From Paraburkholderia caribensis (GTDB taxonomy: Bacteria; Pseudomonadota; Gammaproteobacteria; Burkholderiales; Burkholderiaceae): a DNA stretch of 64,000 nt. The stretch lies in assembly GCF_002902945.1 (NCBI RefSeq), contig NZ_CP026101.1, positions 124,001 through 188,000 on the forward strand, given 5' to 3'. A model generated the notes under the pieces. That model was not told the DNA's origin. It saw only the letters and a program-made list of their open reading frames with translations, and did no database searches. The position numbers were made by a program, and so were the translations under genes. Positions 52,624 to 61,254 of the stretch are shown here, in pieces; the first letter of the stretch is position 1, and each line of letters begins with the position of its first letter.

Positions 52624-54713
52624 TTACATTCGGCAAAGGAAAAGACATCGATCTGGCAGTATCGGGCGCCAGTCTTGGTGAGGCATTTCAGAACGAACTC
52701 GACGAACAGAACGAGCGATCGAGAGGGATCTGCGACCGGCTCTATCGCCAGGGTGAACCCGGCGTGCTGCTCGCGGATGAGGTAGGAAAAGGGAAGACAT
52801 ACGTGGCTTTGGGTGTCGCCTTTGCTGCGCTGGCGCGCAGGAAGGACGCGAAAGTGCTTGTGCTCACGCATAGCCGACATATGGCGAACGTGTGGCGCAA
52901 ACGCTGGATCGATCTGCAGAAAAGTATGAGCGGCGAATGGCAAGCCCGCTCGAAGGACTGGTCGTGCCGGACTTACTCGAAACTTGGCGAATTCGAAGCC
53001 GACGCTGCAAGCCGAAGCCTGCCGTCCATTGCTTTCACGTCTTACGAGACGCTGAAGAACTACTCCACCGATGAACGTGACGCCGGCATTCTGCGCGCGG
53101 CGCTTAAGCTTTCGGAAGTGCAGGTTGGTATGAAGTTGCAGAGCGCCGATCGCAACCAGCTAATCAAGCAGATACTCGAATGCGATCTCAGAAGCGTACA
53201 TGACGAGCCTGTATCCGAAGCCCAGGCGAGGAAAATCAACCGTTGGCTCGATCCGGAAAGCTGGGGCTGGAAGCGCGATGCACGTTCCCATGTCGAAGAC
53301 GAGTTGGATCATATCCAGGCCCGCGCAAAGTTCGATGGGGCGCGTTTCGATCTGCTGATCGTCGACGAAGCGCACAAGCTCGAAGGCACGATCCGCCATC
53401 GGGTGATCGCTCGTCTCCTGCATCGGCGGTTCGAAAAATGCCTGTTGGTTACGGCGACGCCATTTGCACTATCCGTCGAACAGTTTCGCAAACGTCTCGC
53501 CGATTTTGCTCATGCGATTGGCGCCAGGCCGTCGTTCGTCGAAGAAGTGTCCCAGCTTCCGCTCGATGCATTCCGGCAGGCGGTCCTTCGACGCGAGCCC
53601 TATCCCGGCAAAAAGGCGCTTGAGACGACGCTGCGCCGTCATATGGTGCGCGCATCGTGGGAGCATGAAAAGGAGCGGGAAACTGATCGCTGGGTAGCTC
53701 AGCCGACGGCGCATTCGCTGCTTCCCACATTGCTGCTCGAGCGGAGCATCGAGAGCGTTCTGGCAAGCGGCAAGCGAGTGCATATCGCCAACCGTCGCGA
53801 ATCGCTCTGTTCATCGTGGCCCGCAGCGCGGGAATCGCTTGAACGATCGCCGCTTGCCGCGGTGGACACTCGTTGGACGGACGCATTTAACGCGGTCGTT
53901 GACGGGAGAGAGGAGACCGATCCCAAGCTGAAGATCGCGGTCGAAAAGCTCGTCGAGTTGATCAAACGCAATACCAAGGTCGTCGTCTTTACGCAGCGGA
54001 TCGCGACATCGGAAGCTTTAGCGAAGATGCTGGCAAAGGATCCGTACGTGACCTACCGAACTGCAAAGATCGAAAAGCGCACGAACCGGTTCCGGCGCCA
54101 CGCCGGCAAGGTGGCGCAGTGGCTGGACCTCGAAGCAGACTACGCCGTATGCGTGACCAAGATCATGGCGCATTCGCCCGACTACCCGGACGAGATCAAA
54201 ATGGCGGCCGTCAAGCGTTGGTGGCGACGTCATGGAAAGCATCTGGGGAATGGAAGCGACGCGGGCTGGAAAGCGCTCAACAGCGTAGCGGGGGCCAACC
54301 GACCACTGCCTCTCATCGTGCGTCACGACGCCAACACTGACAAGCTGGACCGGAACGTCGAAAAATTCAATTTACCGTCGACGCCTTTGGTATTGATCGC
54401 CACGCCCAAGGCTCAAGAGGGGATCGATATGCACGTGTACTGCCATCACGTCGTGCTCTTCGATCTGACGTGGAATCCGGCAGCGATGGAGCAGCGGATC
54501 GGCCGCGTTCACCGGATTGGCGGTAATCGCAAAAAGCACGAAAAAGTCAAAGTGATCTACTGCTATCAGTCTGGGACCTATGAAGAAACTATGGCCCGCC
54601 GTGTTCAGCAACGCTGCGAAATGATGCGCGTCTTGCTGGGAGCTGGTCAATGGCTCGACGCGGATGAAGAGGTTGACGTGCTCAAGGAGTACGAGATGTC
54701 ATTCCCCGCTTAG
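52620..54713 (+). CDS. SNF2/DEAH-type superfamily 2 helicase
   Basis: This 697-residue protein has motif I LLADEVGKGKTYVALG (about 50-65), Ia VLVLTHSRHMANVW, motif II IVDEAHKLEG (DEAH, about 246-255), motif III TATPFALS (about 280) and motif VI EQRIGRVHRIGG (about 623-634). VFTQRIAT and IATPKAQEGIDM fit motifs IV-V. It is an SF2 translocase related to SNF2 proteins. It starts at GTG 52620 overlapping the PLD stop. It likely recognises or translocates on foreign DNA and directs the PLD nuclease. Confidence 0.9.
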   Translation: MITFGKGKDIDLAVSGASLGEAFQNELDEQNERSRGICDRLYRQGEPGVLLADEVGKGKTYVALGVAFAALARRKDAKVLVLTHSRHMANVWRKRWIDLQKSMSGEWQARSKDWSCRTYSKLGEFEADAASRSLPSIAFTSYETLKNYSTDERDAGILRAALKLSEVQVGMKLQSADRNQLIKQILECDLRSVHDEPVSEAQARKINRWLDPESWGWKRDARSHVEDELDHIQARAKFDGARFDLLIVDEAHKLEGTIRHRVIARLLHRRFEKCLLVTATPFALSVEQFRKRLADFAHAIGARPSFVEEVSQLPLDAFRQAVLRREPYPGKKALETTLRRHMVRASWEHEKERETDRWVAQPTAHSLLPTLLLERSIESVLASGKRVHIANRRESLCSSWPAARESLERSPLAAVDTRWTDAFNAVVDGREETDPKLKIAVEKLVELIKRNTKVVVFTQRIATSEALAKMLAKDPYVTYRTAKIEKRTNRFRRHAGKVAQWLDLEADYAVCVTKIMAHSPDYPDEIKMAAVKRWWRRHGKHLGNGSDAGWKALNSVAGANRPLPLIVRHDANTDKLDRNVEKFNLPSTPLVLIATPKAQEGIDMHVYCHHVVLFDLTWNPAAMEQRIGRVHRIGGNRKKHEKVKVIYCYQSGTYEETMARRVQQRCEMMRVLLGAGQWLDADEEVDVLKEYEMSFPA

Positions 54714-54853
54714 CCCGTGAACATTTCGGCGGCCCAAATCAATGAGACATCGTTTGTTCTGTCCGGCCGTCAGACTCGCGCATCTGGAAAAATAGGATTT
54801 ACGTAAGCGATAGTTTCTGCCCGCCTAGCGCGTGCGATGTTGGAAGATCAAGC

Positions 54854-54886
54854 TTGCGTCCGCAATCACTCAACTTGCGGACGCAA
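54854..54886 (+). repeat. 12-bp inverted repeat just upstream of tnpA
   Basis: TTGCGTCCGCAA and TTGCGGACGCAA are exact reverse complements separated by 9 nt, ending 1 nt before the tnpA ATG. The hairpin could occlude translation initiation, limiting transposase synthesis. Confidence 0.6.
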
Positions 54887-54887
54887 C

Positions 54888-55376
54888 ATGACCTCAGACG
54901 AACTTGATTTCCTTCCCCTTAAAGTCATGCACGTCGACGAAGGCGGTCGGCGCTGCTTTGATCCCGAAGGCAAGCGGCGACTGATTGAGGCGTGTGAGCA
55001 GCCCGGCGCGTCGGTGGCCGGGCTGGCGCTCAAGGCTGGCGTGAACGCCAACCAGTTGCGCAAGTGGATCCTGCTGGAGCGCAGGCGGGCGGTGCGCAGC
55101 GACTGCGTGGAGTTGCCCGGCACGGGCACGGCGGAATTCGTACCCGTAGTAGAAGTAGCCGATCCGCGAGCGGTGCGCGCGAATTCAAGACCGCCCGCGT
55201 CCGGGGCTGTGACGCCCATGCCCGGGGCGCCTGAACCGATGCGTCCGTCGCAACGCCCGCCGTTGCCGTCACGCCTGATGGCGCAGTTGCCTAATGGGGT
55301 AAGTCTCGAACTTGAATGTATGCAACAGGACACGGCGCTGCTCACAACGATGATCGACGCATTGAGGAGCCGGTGA
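54888..55376 (+). CDS. IS66 TnpA-like accessory protein
   Basis: This 162-residue protein has an HTH (RRLIEACEQPGASVAGLALKAGVNANQLRKWI) and a Pro-rich linker, ending LPNGVSLELECMQQDTALLTTMIDALRS, the C-terminal signature of IS66 orf1 products. It binds element ends or regulates transposition. The stop overlaps the tnpB ATG. It is intact, but its partners are deleted. Confidence 0.85.
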   Translation: MTSDELDFLPLKVMHVDEGGRRCFDPEGKRRLIEACEQPGASVAGLALKAGVNANQLRKWILLERRRAVRSDCVELPGTGTAEFVPVVEVADPRAVRANSRPPASGAVTPMPGAPEPMRPSQRPPLPSRLMAQLPNGVSLELECMQQDTALLTTMIDALRSR

Positions 55377-55560
55377 TGCTGCGCTTCGCTGACGACCTGC
55401 GAGTCTATCTGCATCGCGAGCCGATCGACTTCCGGTGCGGTATCAATACCTGTTGCACGTGCTCAAGGAGTTGCCGCAACGGCCGCCCGACGCGGATGTG
55501 ACGGACCTGCTGCCATTCAACTATGCGCGGCAGCAGCAGGCCGGGGCACATGGCTGCTGA
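55376..55560 (+). pseudogene. IS66 tnpB start joined to tnpC end
   Basis: The first frame encodes MLRFADDLRVYLHREPIDFRCG, the start of TnpB. From about 55438 another frame encodes YQYLLHVLKELPQRPPDAD and DLLPFNYARQQQAGAHGC, the C-terminus of the TnpC transposase. Roughly 1.5-1.8 kb of a normal IS66 is missing between them, so no transposase can be made. Confidence 0.8.
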
Positions 55561-55645
55561 CACATTGAGCGCGCCTCGGTGGTGCCCCTACGCACCACCC
55601 TCAGTTGCACGATTCTCCGTTCGGTGTGCTAAAGCTGCCGCTTAC

Positions 55646-55849
55646 CACTTTCTGGTCCGGGAAGGCGTGGATCGAACCGAGATTGGACTCCGCGCCGCCC
55701 GAGACGAAACGCGCTTCGGCTTCGTCGATTCGCCAGTTCATGCCGGCTTGAATTGCCCAGACTTCGAGCGGCTGATTCGGATCAAGTTGATTGCCCAGGC
55801 CGTGCCACGGCGTTTCCTTCACGTAAGCCATTGTTTGGACGAGATGCAT
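55646..55849 (-). pseudogene. 5' remnant of a second DUF932 gene
   Basis: Sixty-eight codons from the ATG at 55849 encode MAYVKETPWHGLGNQ, WRIDEAEARFVSGG and HAFPDQKV, parallel to the intact DUF932 gene at 41419-42390. The frame then enters the IS66 right end. At protein level it is similar but clearly diverged from the intact copy, so it came from a related element, not a recent duplication. Confidence 0.85.
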
Positions 55850-55942
55850 GCGTACATCCTTTCGAAAATTCAAGCGCATATCGCGCGGCCTTGCAGCCGT
55901 GCCGTATCGCAAGAGCAGTTAGATCAGAAAAAAGCTTGACGC

Positions 55943-56299
55943 CTACGGTCGTTGATCGCTAAACACGTGGCCGCAATCGAGGCAGCGATAGTTGTCGATT
56001 ACCTTTGAATCGACAAGTTTGCCGACCGCTGAGCCAGTCGCACAACCCGTCGCACCGCCAACGAGCCCACCGAGAAGGGCTCCTCCAACGCCGCCCAAGA
56101 GTGCAGCAATGGGCCCAGCAATGAGGCCGACTGCCGCTCCGGCCTCGGCTCCAGAGACAGCCATGGCAATTCCACTTGCCGCACCTGCGACCGTGCCAAC
56201 AGTGCCTCCGACTTTCGCCGCTTAATTGCGAACCTCGAGGTTTGTGGATCGGCAGCGAGGACATGCATCTGTGCTGTTTGCTACATTTCCGACGGACAT
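55943..56299 (-). pseudogene. Interrupted glycine-zipper/zinc-ribbon gene
   Basis: From ATG 56299 the frame encodes a CPRCRSTNLEVRN knuckle. It then meets TAA at 56224-56222 and continues in frame as AAKVGGTVGTVAGAASGIA, a Gly/Ala zipper, ending CLDCGHVFSDQRP. This is the same layout as the gene at 42508-43275 (without its N-terminal TM). The single stop probably inactivates it. Confidence 0.75.
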
Positions 56300-56808
56300 A
56301 AGGCTTCCTCGAAATTTGAATCTGGACCAGAGCGTCCATTAGGCGCGCACCGATTGCTCGCCTCATCGACGTGATATATGGTCAAAATAATCTGGAATAC
56401 GAAATATATGTAGGGAAATCGATGCCCCATGGATACGCGCGTCACTCTCGTCGGTCAGCATCGCTGTGGGTTGTTACATCGACCAACGCTTGGACCAGAA
56501 AGCCAGGCAGCATCTGAAAGGCTTAACCCCGCGTTGAGAATTGCTGGCAACTCCAATACGTGGACTACGCGACGCTATTTGAATGAGAAATGACGGCAAC
56601 GTTTAGCCAAGTGAATCGCACTGAGGGCGCAGATACTAGGCTCACTGGCGATTGTTTGTCATGCACCGTTGCGCCGGAGCTACACATCTTCTTCAGGAAC
56701 CCCCCTGTATCTCACTGAAAAGATGGAAATTTTCATCAATAAGTGCGAAACTATCGGCGAATTCGGTGTGTAGTATTGGTAGCGATATTTTCAACTGTGA
56801 GTGCAGTT
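56300..56808. other. Gene-free AT-richer stretch
   Basis: About 510 bases without a supportable gene. The part near 56370-56420 (GATATATGGTC, GAAATATATGTAGGG) is AT-rich and may hold the promoter of the Dpd cluster. Confidence 0.4.
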
Positions 56809-57744
56809 ATGACGCGCAAAGCGATTGTTGTTACAAACTGCACCAACAGAAAGCGCCACAGTGGCGTCAGCGTCCCACTGGCCTCGCTGGAAGCAGGCGG
56901 TACACTCCAATCTGTTGCTGCGCGTTGGGTCAAAGCCGTTCGACAAGCGACGCCGTCGGGTCAGGCTCGGGACGTTTACATGGGGCGTGCGTTTGTGGAG
57001 GCGCAGCGAGTGGCCGACGCACTGCAGGGTACGTTACACATCGTCTCCGCAGGACTTGGCATAGTTGGTGCCGCGGATCGGATACCCTCGTACGACCTTA
57101 CCGTCTCCGATGGTGCGAATTCGTTAAAGCCGTTGCTCGCCCGGTTGGGGTTAAACCCAAGCGACTGGTGGGAGGCACTAACGGCAGAACTGGAGGGGCA
57201 GCACTCCATTTCGACCCTACTTCACCAACATCCTGATGCGCTAGCGCTCTTTGCATTGCCTGGAAGTTACGTGTCACTGGTCGCTGAGGATCTGGCTTCC
57301 CTTACTAGGGATCAAGTCAATAGAATCCGCATCATCACATCGGATCATGGCCGGACGCTCGTGCCCGATAACGTTCGGCGAGTTGCTTTGCCATATGACG
57401 AGCGCTTGGAGGGTTCGCCCTACGCGGGCACACGAACGGATTTCGCGCAGCGGGCAATGCGCCACTTCGTGGAGATGTTGGACGGACATCGACTCTCCGC
57501 TGACGAAGCACTTGCGTCTGTGACTAATGCGATGCGCGATTTGACGAAGCCGGTGGTGCCTGCGCGGGAGAAGAAAACCGACGCAGAAATTCTGGCGCTT
57601 ATGCGCAAGAACTGGCATCGGTTTAATGGAGCATCCTCGCGACTCCTGCGATATCTTCGTGATGAAGCGTTAGTCGCTTGTGAGCAGGGGCGTTTCCGCA
57701 GTCTCTGGTGCGATCTCCAGCAAGAATTCGACAAAAAGGAATGA
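56809..57744 (+). CDS. YaaA/DUF6884-like protein, possible DpdC-role protein
   Basis: This 311-residue protein has an N-terminal half KAIVVTNCTNRKRHSG, then ARDVYMGRAFVEAQRVADAL, then LHIVSAGLGIVGAADRIPSYDLT. The order (C-x-x-xKR, SAGLGlv, pYD) mirrors DUF6884/YaaA-like proteins. In Dpd clusters a separate enzyme (DpdC) converts inserted preQ0 to the amido form; this first gene of the cluster is a candidate for that step, by position and length only. The C-terminal half is helical. It ends 7 bp before the next gene. Confidence 0.6.
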   Translation: MTRKAIVVTNCTNRKRHSGVSVPLASLEAGGTLQSVAARWVKAVRQATPSGQARDVYMGRAFVEAQRVADALQGTLHIVSAGLGIVGAADRIPSYDLTVSDGANSLKPLLARLGLNPSDWWEALTAELEGQHSISTLLHQHPDALALFALPGSYVSLVAEDLASLTRDQVNRIRIITSDHGRTLVPDNVRRVALPYDERLEGSPYAGTRTDFAQRAMRHFVEMLDGHRLSADEALASVTNAMRDLTKPVVPAREKKTDAEILALMRKNWHRFNGASSRLLRYLRDEALVACEQGRFRSLWCDLQQEFDKKE

Positions 57745-57751
57745 GGTCGAT

Positions 57752-58873
57752 ATGGCTAGAAACGAGATCGTGGTGCGAGCACTGCGCACGATCCAGGGCG
57801 AAAATCTAGATGTGTACGCCTTTTTTATTCAAGGCTCCGACATCGTGCGCGTCGCAGACATCTCGCGAGTAGAACGGGACGGTGACGACGTACTAAAAGG
57901 GTTTCAGCGGCCGGAAATTCGCACACACGTAAAAGGCATCGTCGACTATCTGAATCAGGACAACGTGTTGTTTCCCAACGCGATCATCTTGGCAATGTCG
58001 CCAGCGGTTCACTTCGCGGCATCGCGCGGCACCAAGCCTACCGGCGATCATGGCGTGGCACAATCCGGAACGTTGACAATTCCTGTTTACGACGAGGGGC
58101 AACGCGTCGCTTGGATCGTTGATGGACAGCAACGATCACTCGCGCTGGCGCAAGCGGAGCAAAAGCGCATTCCGGTTCCCGTTGTCGGATTCGTGTCAGA
58201 CAGCCTGGAAGTTCAGCGCGAACAATTTATCCTCGTTAACAAGGCACGTCCCTTGCCGACGCGTTTAATCAACGAACTACTACCTGAAACACGTAGCATT
58301 CTTTTACCGCGAGAACTGAGCGCGCGGAAGGTACCATCGGAGATCTGCAGCCTGCTTAATCGTGATCCGGAGTCGCCGTTTCACAAGCTTATCAAGCGCA
58401 TCTCGGAGAAAAATAGCAATGTCAGCGTAATTACGGATACCGCGATCATTACGATGATACGCAATAGCATGAACAATCCGCTTGGTGCGTTGGCGCCCTA
58501 CAAGGGGTTGGGACGCGAAGGCGTAGATGTCGGCGGCATGTATAAGATCCTCATCACATACTGGTCAGCTGTACGCGATGTCTTTCCTGATGCTTGGGGA
58601 GTTGACCCGAAACGCAGCAGGCTTATGCACTCAGCGGGTATCGAAGCCATGGGCGTATTGATGGATAGAATCTACGCCCGCTTGGCTGGACAGAGCGAAG
58701 ACTATAAGACAGTCCGCAAAGAACTTGAGAAAGTCGCGCCCGCTTGCCGCTGGACCAATGGAACTTGGGAGGCGCTCGGCGTGTCGTGGAATGAGATCCA
58801 GAGCGTCCCGCGCGATATTAGAAGACTCCAAGACACACTGGTGCAGATTTACACCAGTTCGATGAAACAATGA
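57752..58873 (+). CDS. DGQHR-domain protein, DpdB/DndB type (first copy)
   Basis: This 373-residue protein has the nucleotide-binding motif of the family as VDGQQRSLALAQA, preceded by NAIILAMSPAVHF and followed by REQFILVNKARPLPTRLINELLP. These are the landmarks of DndB/DpdB proteins (ParB-like fold, ATPase-like). In the Dpd pathway DpdB assists DpdA in inserting preQ0 into DNA. The ATG at 57752 follows GAGGT. The stop overlaps the DpdA gene start (ATGA). Confidence 0.82.
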   Translation: MARNEIVVRALRTIQGENLDVYAFFIQGSDIVRVADISRVERDGDDVLKGFQRPEIRTHVKGIVDYLNQDNVLFPNAIILAMSPAVHFAASRGTKPTGDHGVAQSGTLTIPVYDEGQRVAWIVDGQQRSLALAQAEQKRIPVPVVGFVSDSLEVQREQFILVNKARPLPTRLINELLPETRSILLPRELSARKVPSEICSLLNRDPESPFHKLIKRISEKNSNVSVITDTAIITMIRNSMNNPLGALAPYKGLGREGVDVGGMYKILITYWSAVRDVFPDAWGVDPKRSRLMHSAGIEAMGVLMDRIYARLAGQSEDYKTVRKELEKVAPACRWTNGTWEALGVSWNEIQSVPRDIRRLQDTLVQIYTSSMKQ

Positions 58874-60165
58874 AATTCCTTTACTCCGACACTCAGGATT
58901 ACGTTGATCCCGAGTACGACTTTATTAACGACCGCAACGCGCCCGGCCGTCGCCGCTACTGGGACGACATGTACGCGCACGAGTTGATGACTCCGGCCCC
59001 GTACGATGGCCTTCTTGTATCGATGAGCGCGGTTCGCCAAGCGGCTGGCGTTCCAAAATCCAAGGTTCGTTATTCGACTGCTGAAGAGCAACGCATGTTG
59101 CGCGATGGCGTGCGTAAGTTCCTTCGCTATGGTGGGGCGCCATTCAAGGATGCAATGGTGATGGGCGACTGTGGCGCGTTTGCGTACGCTGACAACCAGA
59201 CTCCTGCGTACCCTCCAAATGAAGTAGTCGAGTTCTATCTCGACGCAGGCTTTACACATGGGGTTTCCCCCGACCACATCATCTTTGATTGCCTGACCGA
59301 TAATCCGCCCGCCAGCGACATTGACGGGAGCATCGTCGAGCGGTATGAAATCACGCTTGCCAACGCGCAGGAGTTCATCAAACTCACAGCGGCCGAAGGG
59401 CATGCGTTCGAACCGCTTGGTGCTGTTCAAGGGTGGTCGCCCCGAAGCATGGCGGCGGCGGCGGTGGAGTTGGAGAAGATGGGATACCGCTACCTCGGCA
59501 TCGGAGGTCTCGTTCCGCTTAAGGTCGATGTTATCAAACAGGTGCTGCATGCCTTACGAAGCGCGATCAAGCCAGAAACGAAGATTCATCTTCTCGGGTT
59601 CGCCAAGGCAGACACAATTCACGAGTTTACAAACTTCGGGATCACCAGTTTCGATTCGACCTCGCCTCTCATTCGTGCGTTCAAGGACGCAAAAGCTAAT
59701 TACTACATCGACTCGCCGAAAGGCGGCTTGGATTACTACGCCGCCATTCGCATTCCACAGGCCATCGAAAACGCTAGACTGATGCAAGGCATCAAGCGTG
59801 GCGTTCTCAGTTCAGAGGACTTGCAGCGTCGAGAGGAGAAGGCGCTTACCACCCTGCGTCGGTTTGACAGCGGTGGAGTTAAGGTGAAGGAAGCGCTCGA
59901 CGCGGTGATGGACTATCAACAATTCCTCACACTCGCGGACAGTGTCTCACCCGAGGCTCACTACAAAGATCTGATGAAGATGCGAGCGTTGATTCAACGC
60001 ACGCTGGAAGACGCGCCTTGGAAGCGTTGCAACTGTTCCATTTGCAACAAGGCTGGCGTCGAGGTCATTATTTTCCGTTCGAGCAATCGAAACAAGCGCC
60101 GCGGGTTTCACAATCTGGGCGTTTATCACAAGCACGTACAACGTACCCTGGAGAAGCACCGGTGA
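58870..60165 (+). CDS. dpdA: DpdA, DNA-guanine transglycosylase of the 7-deazaguanine modification system
   Basis: This 431-residue TGT-superfamily protein has VMGDCGAFAY near residue 98 in place of the tRNA enzyme's DSGGFQ. It also has PDHIIFDCLTD, GAVQGWSP, GYRYLGIGGLVPL, and GITSFDSTSPLIRAF containing the catalytic-nucleophile Asp region. A zinc site follows near the C-terminus (CNCSICNKAGVEV, HNLGVYH). DpdA replaces guanine in DNA with preQ0. It is tightly packed between the two DGQHR genes with 4-nt overlaps on both sides. Confidence 0.9.
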   Translation: MKFLYSDTQDYVDPEYDFINDRNAPGRRRYWDDMYAHELMTPAPYDGLLVSMSAVRQAAGVPKSKVRYSTAEEQRMLRDGVRKFLRYGGAPFKDAMVMGDCGAFAYADNQTPAYPPNEVVEFYLDAGFTHGVSPDHIIFDCLTDNPPASDIDGSIVERYEITLANAQEFIKLTAAEGHAFEPLGAVQGWSPRSMAAAAVELEKMGYRYLGIGGLVPLKVDVIKQVLHALRSAIKPETKIHLLGFAKADTIHEFTNFGITSFDSTSPLIRAFKDAKANYYIDSPKGGLDYYAAIRIPQAIENARLMQGIKRGVLSSEDLQRREEKALTTLRRFDSGGVKVKEALDAVMDYQQFLTLADSVSPEAHYKDLMKMRALIQRTLEDAPWKRCNCSICNKAGVEVIIFRSSNRNKRRGFHNLGVYHKHVQRTLEKHR

Positions 60166-61238
60166 GCGTCCATCGATTCAAGGCCATTCGCGCGTCGCAA
60201 GCCGCGGAACATGATGTTTTCACTTTTGCAGCCACGCCCGAGCAGATATTGGCGTTCTCGGAAATCGAACGCGTCGGGCGCGAGGAGAGTGGAGAATTGC
60301 GTGGCTTCCAGAGACACCAAATAGCCTCGCACATAAAGGAGATCCGCGATTATCTGCGACGCGAAGATGCACTTCTGCCCAACGCGCTGATTGTCGCGTT
60401 CATCGGTGGCGTCAAGGTCAAGGACAGGAGCGATGGCGTGGTGGACATCGAGATCAAAGCGACCGACAGCAAACCAGGCTTCGTGGTGGACGGCCAGCAG
60501 CGCCTGAGCGCGCTAGCGGGCATCACGAAGCCGGGGTTTCAGGTCTTCGTGTCTGCGCTCATTTGCAAGGACTACAATGAACTGCGTCAGCAGTTCGTGT
60601 TGATCAACAATACGCGGCCTTTACCCAAGACGCTGATCTACGAACTGCTGCCGAACGTGGAAGGTCTACCTGAACGATTCACCGCTCGCAAATTTGCTGC
60701 ACGCATCGTCGACCGACTGAATTTCTCGCGTAACTCGGCGCTTCGCGGAGAGATACGTCAGCACACCAATCCCAAGGGGGTGCTGAGCGATACGGCCATG
60801 CAGAAAGTCGTTATGAACTCGGCGTCGGACGGCGCCATTCGCGAGTTCATCAAAGATGGCGACTTCGAGAACCGCGCGTACGATTTCGTGAACGCGTTCT
60901 TTGGGGCAGTTACCGAGGTATTCGGTAGCGAATGGATTGGTATGAGTCCGAAGACCTCGCGCTTGCGACACGGAGCCGGGCTAGTGGCGATGGGCTTCGT
61001 GATGGAGTTTCTTTACTCCAGCGAAGGAGCAACCACGCAGACAGAGTTCGAACATGGCCTTGCGCTGCTAAAGGAATACACAGCGTGGACTAGCGGCCAG
61101 TGGCGCCTCGCGCCAAATGATGAACGTCCCTGGAACGGAATTCAGAACACTCCAAGCGATATTGACTTGCTTACCAACTATCTCGTCCGGTCGATGAAGC
61201 GAGCGCTTCGTCAACACCGCCTGGTTGCGAACTCTTAG
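60162..61238 (+). CDS. DGQHR-domain protein, DpdB/DndB type (second copy)
   Basis: This 358-residue protein has VDGQQRLSALAGI, preceded by NALIVAFIGGVKV and followed by LRQQFVLINNTRPLPKTLIYELLPNV. It is clearly homologous to the copy at 57752. C-terminal landmarks (SKTSRLRHGAGLVAMGFVMEFL-like; WNGIQNTPSDIDLLTNYLVRSMK) also correspond. It starts at GTG 60162 overlapping the dpdA stop, with GGAG upstream. Two DpdB-like subunits may form a hetero-complex with DpdA. Confidence 0.82.
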   Translation: MSVHRFKAIRASQAAEHDVFTFAATPEQILAFSEIERVGREESGELRGFQRHQIASHIKEIRDYLRREDALLPNALIVAFIGGVKVKDRSDGVVDIEIKATDSKPGFVVDGQQRLSALAGITKPGFQVFVSALICKDYNELRQQFVLINNTRPLPKTLIYELLPNVEGLPERFTARKFAARIVDRLNFSRNSALRGEIRQHTNPKGVLSDTAMQKVVMNSASDGAIREFIKDGDFENRAYDFVNAFFGAVTEVFGSEWIGMSPKTSRLRHGAGLVAMGFVMEFLYSSEGATTQTEFEHGLALLKEYTAWTSGQWRLAPNDERPWNGIQNTPSDIDLLTNYLVRSMKRALRQHRLVANS

Positions 61239-61254
61239 TCATTTGAGGTTGATC

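Larger units (their letters stand above)
54803..55645 (+). mobile_element. IS66-family insertion sequence remnant with internal deletion
   Basis: The left end reads GTAAGCGATAG and the right end ...CTGCCGCTTAC, complementary over GTAAGCG, the typical IS66 terminus. Between them lie tnpA, the beginning of tnpB and the very end of tnpC only. The right end cuts the DUF932 remnant exactly at 55645/55646. The flanking 8-mers (GGATTTAC and CACTTTCT) do not match, so the original target duplication is gone, presumably through a deletion on the left side. Confidence 0.75.

Noticed and set aside
50827..54713. DISARM or Mokosh system
   Set aside because: PLD and helicase are present, but no DISARM methylase/DrmA-DrmB and no Mokosh-type RNA helicase fusion are seen; the third gene is also different.
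50827..54713. PLD and helicase as restriction arm of the Dpd cluster
   Set aside because: They are in a separate operon, tied to the dynamin genes by short spacing and cut off from the Dpd genes by an IS66 remnant and two pseudogenes. Not excluded, but not supported.
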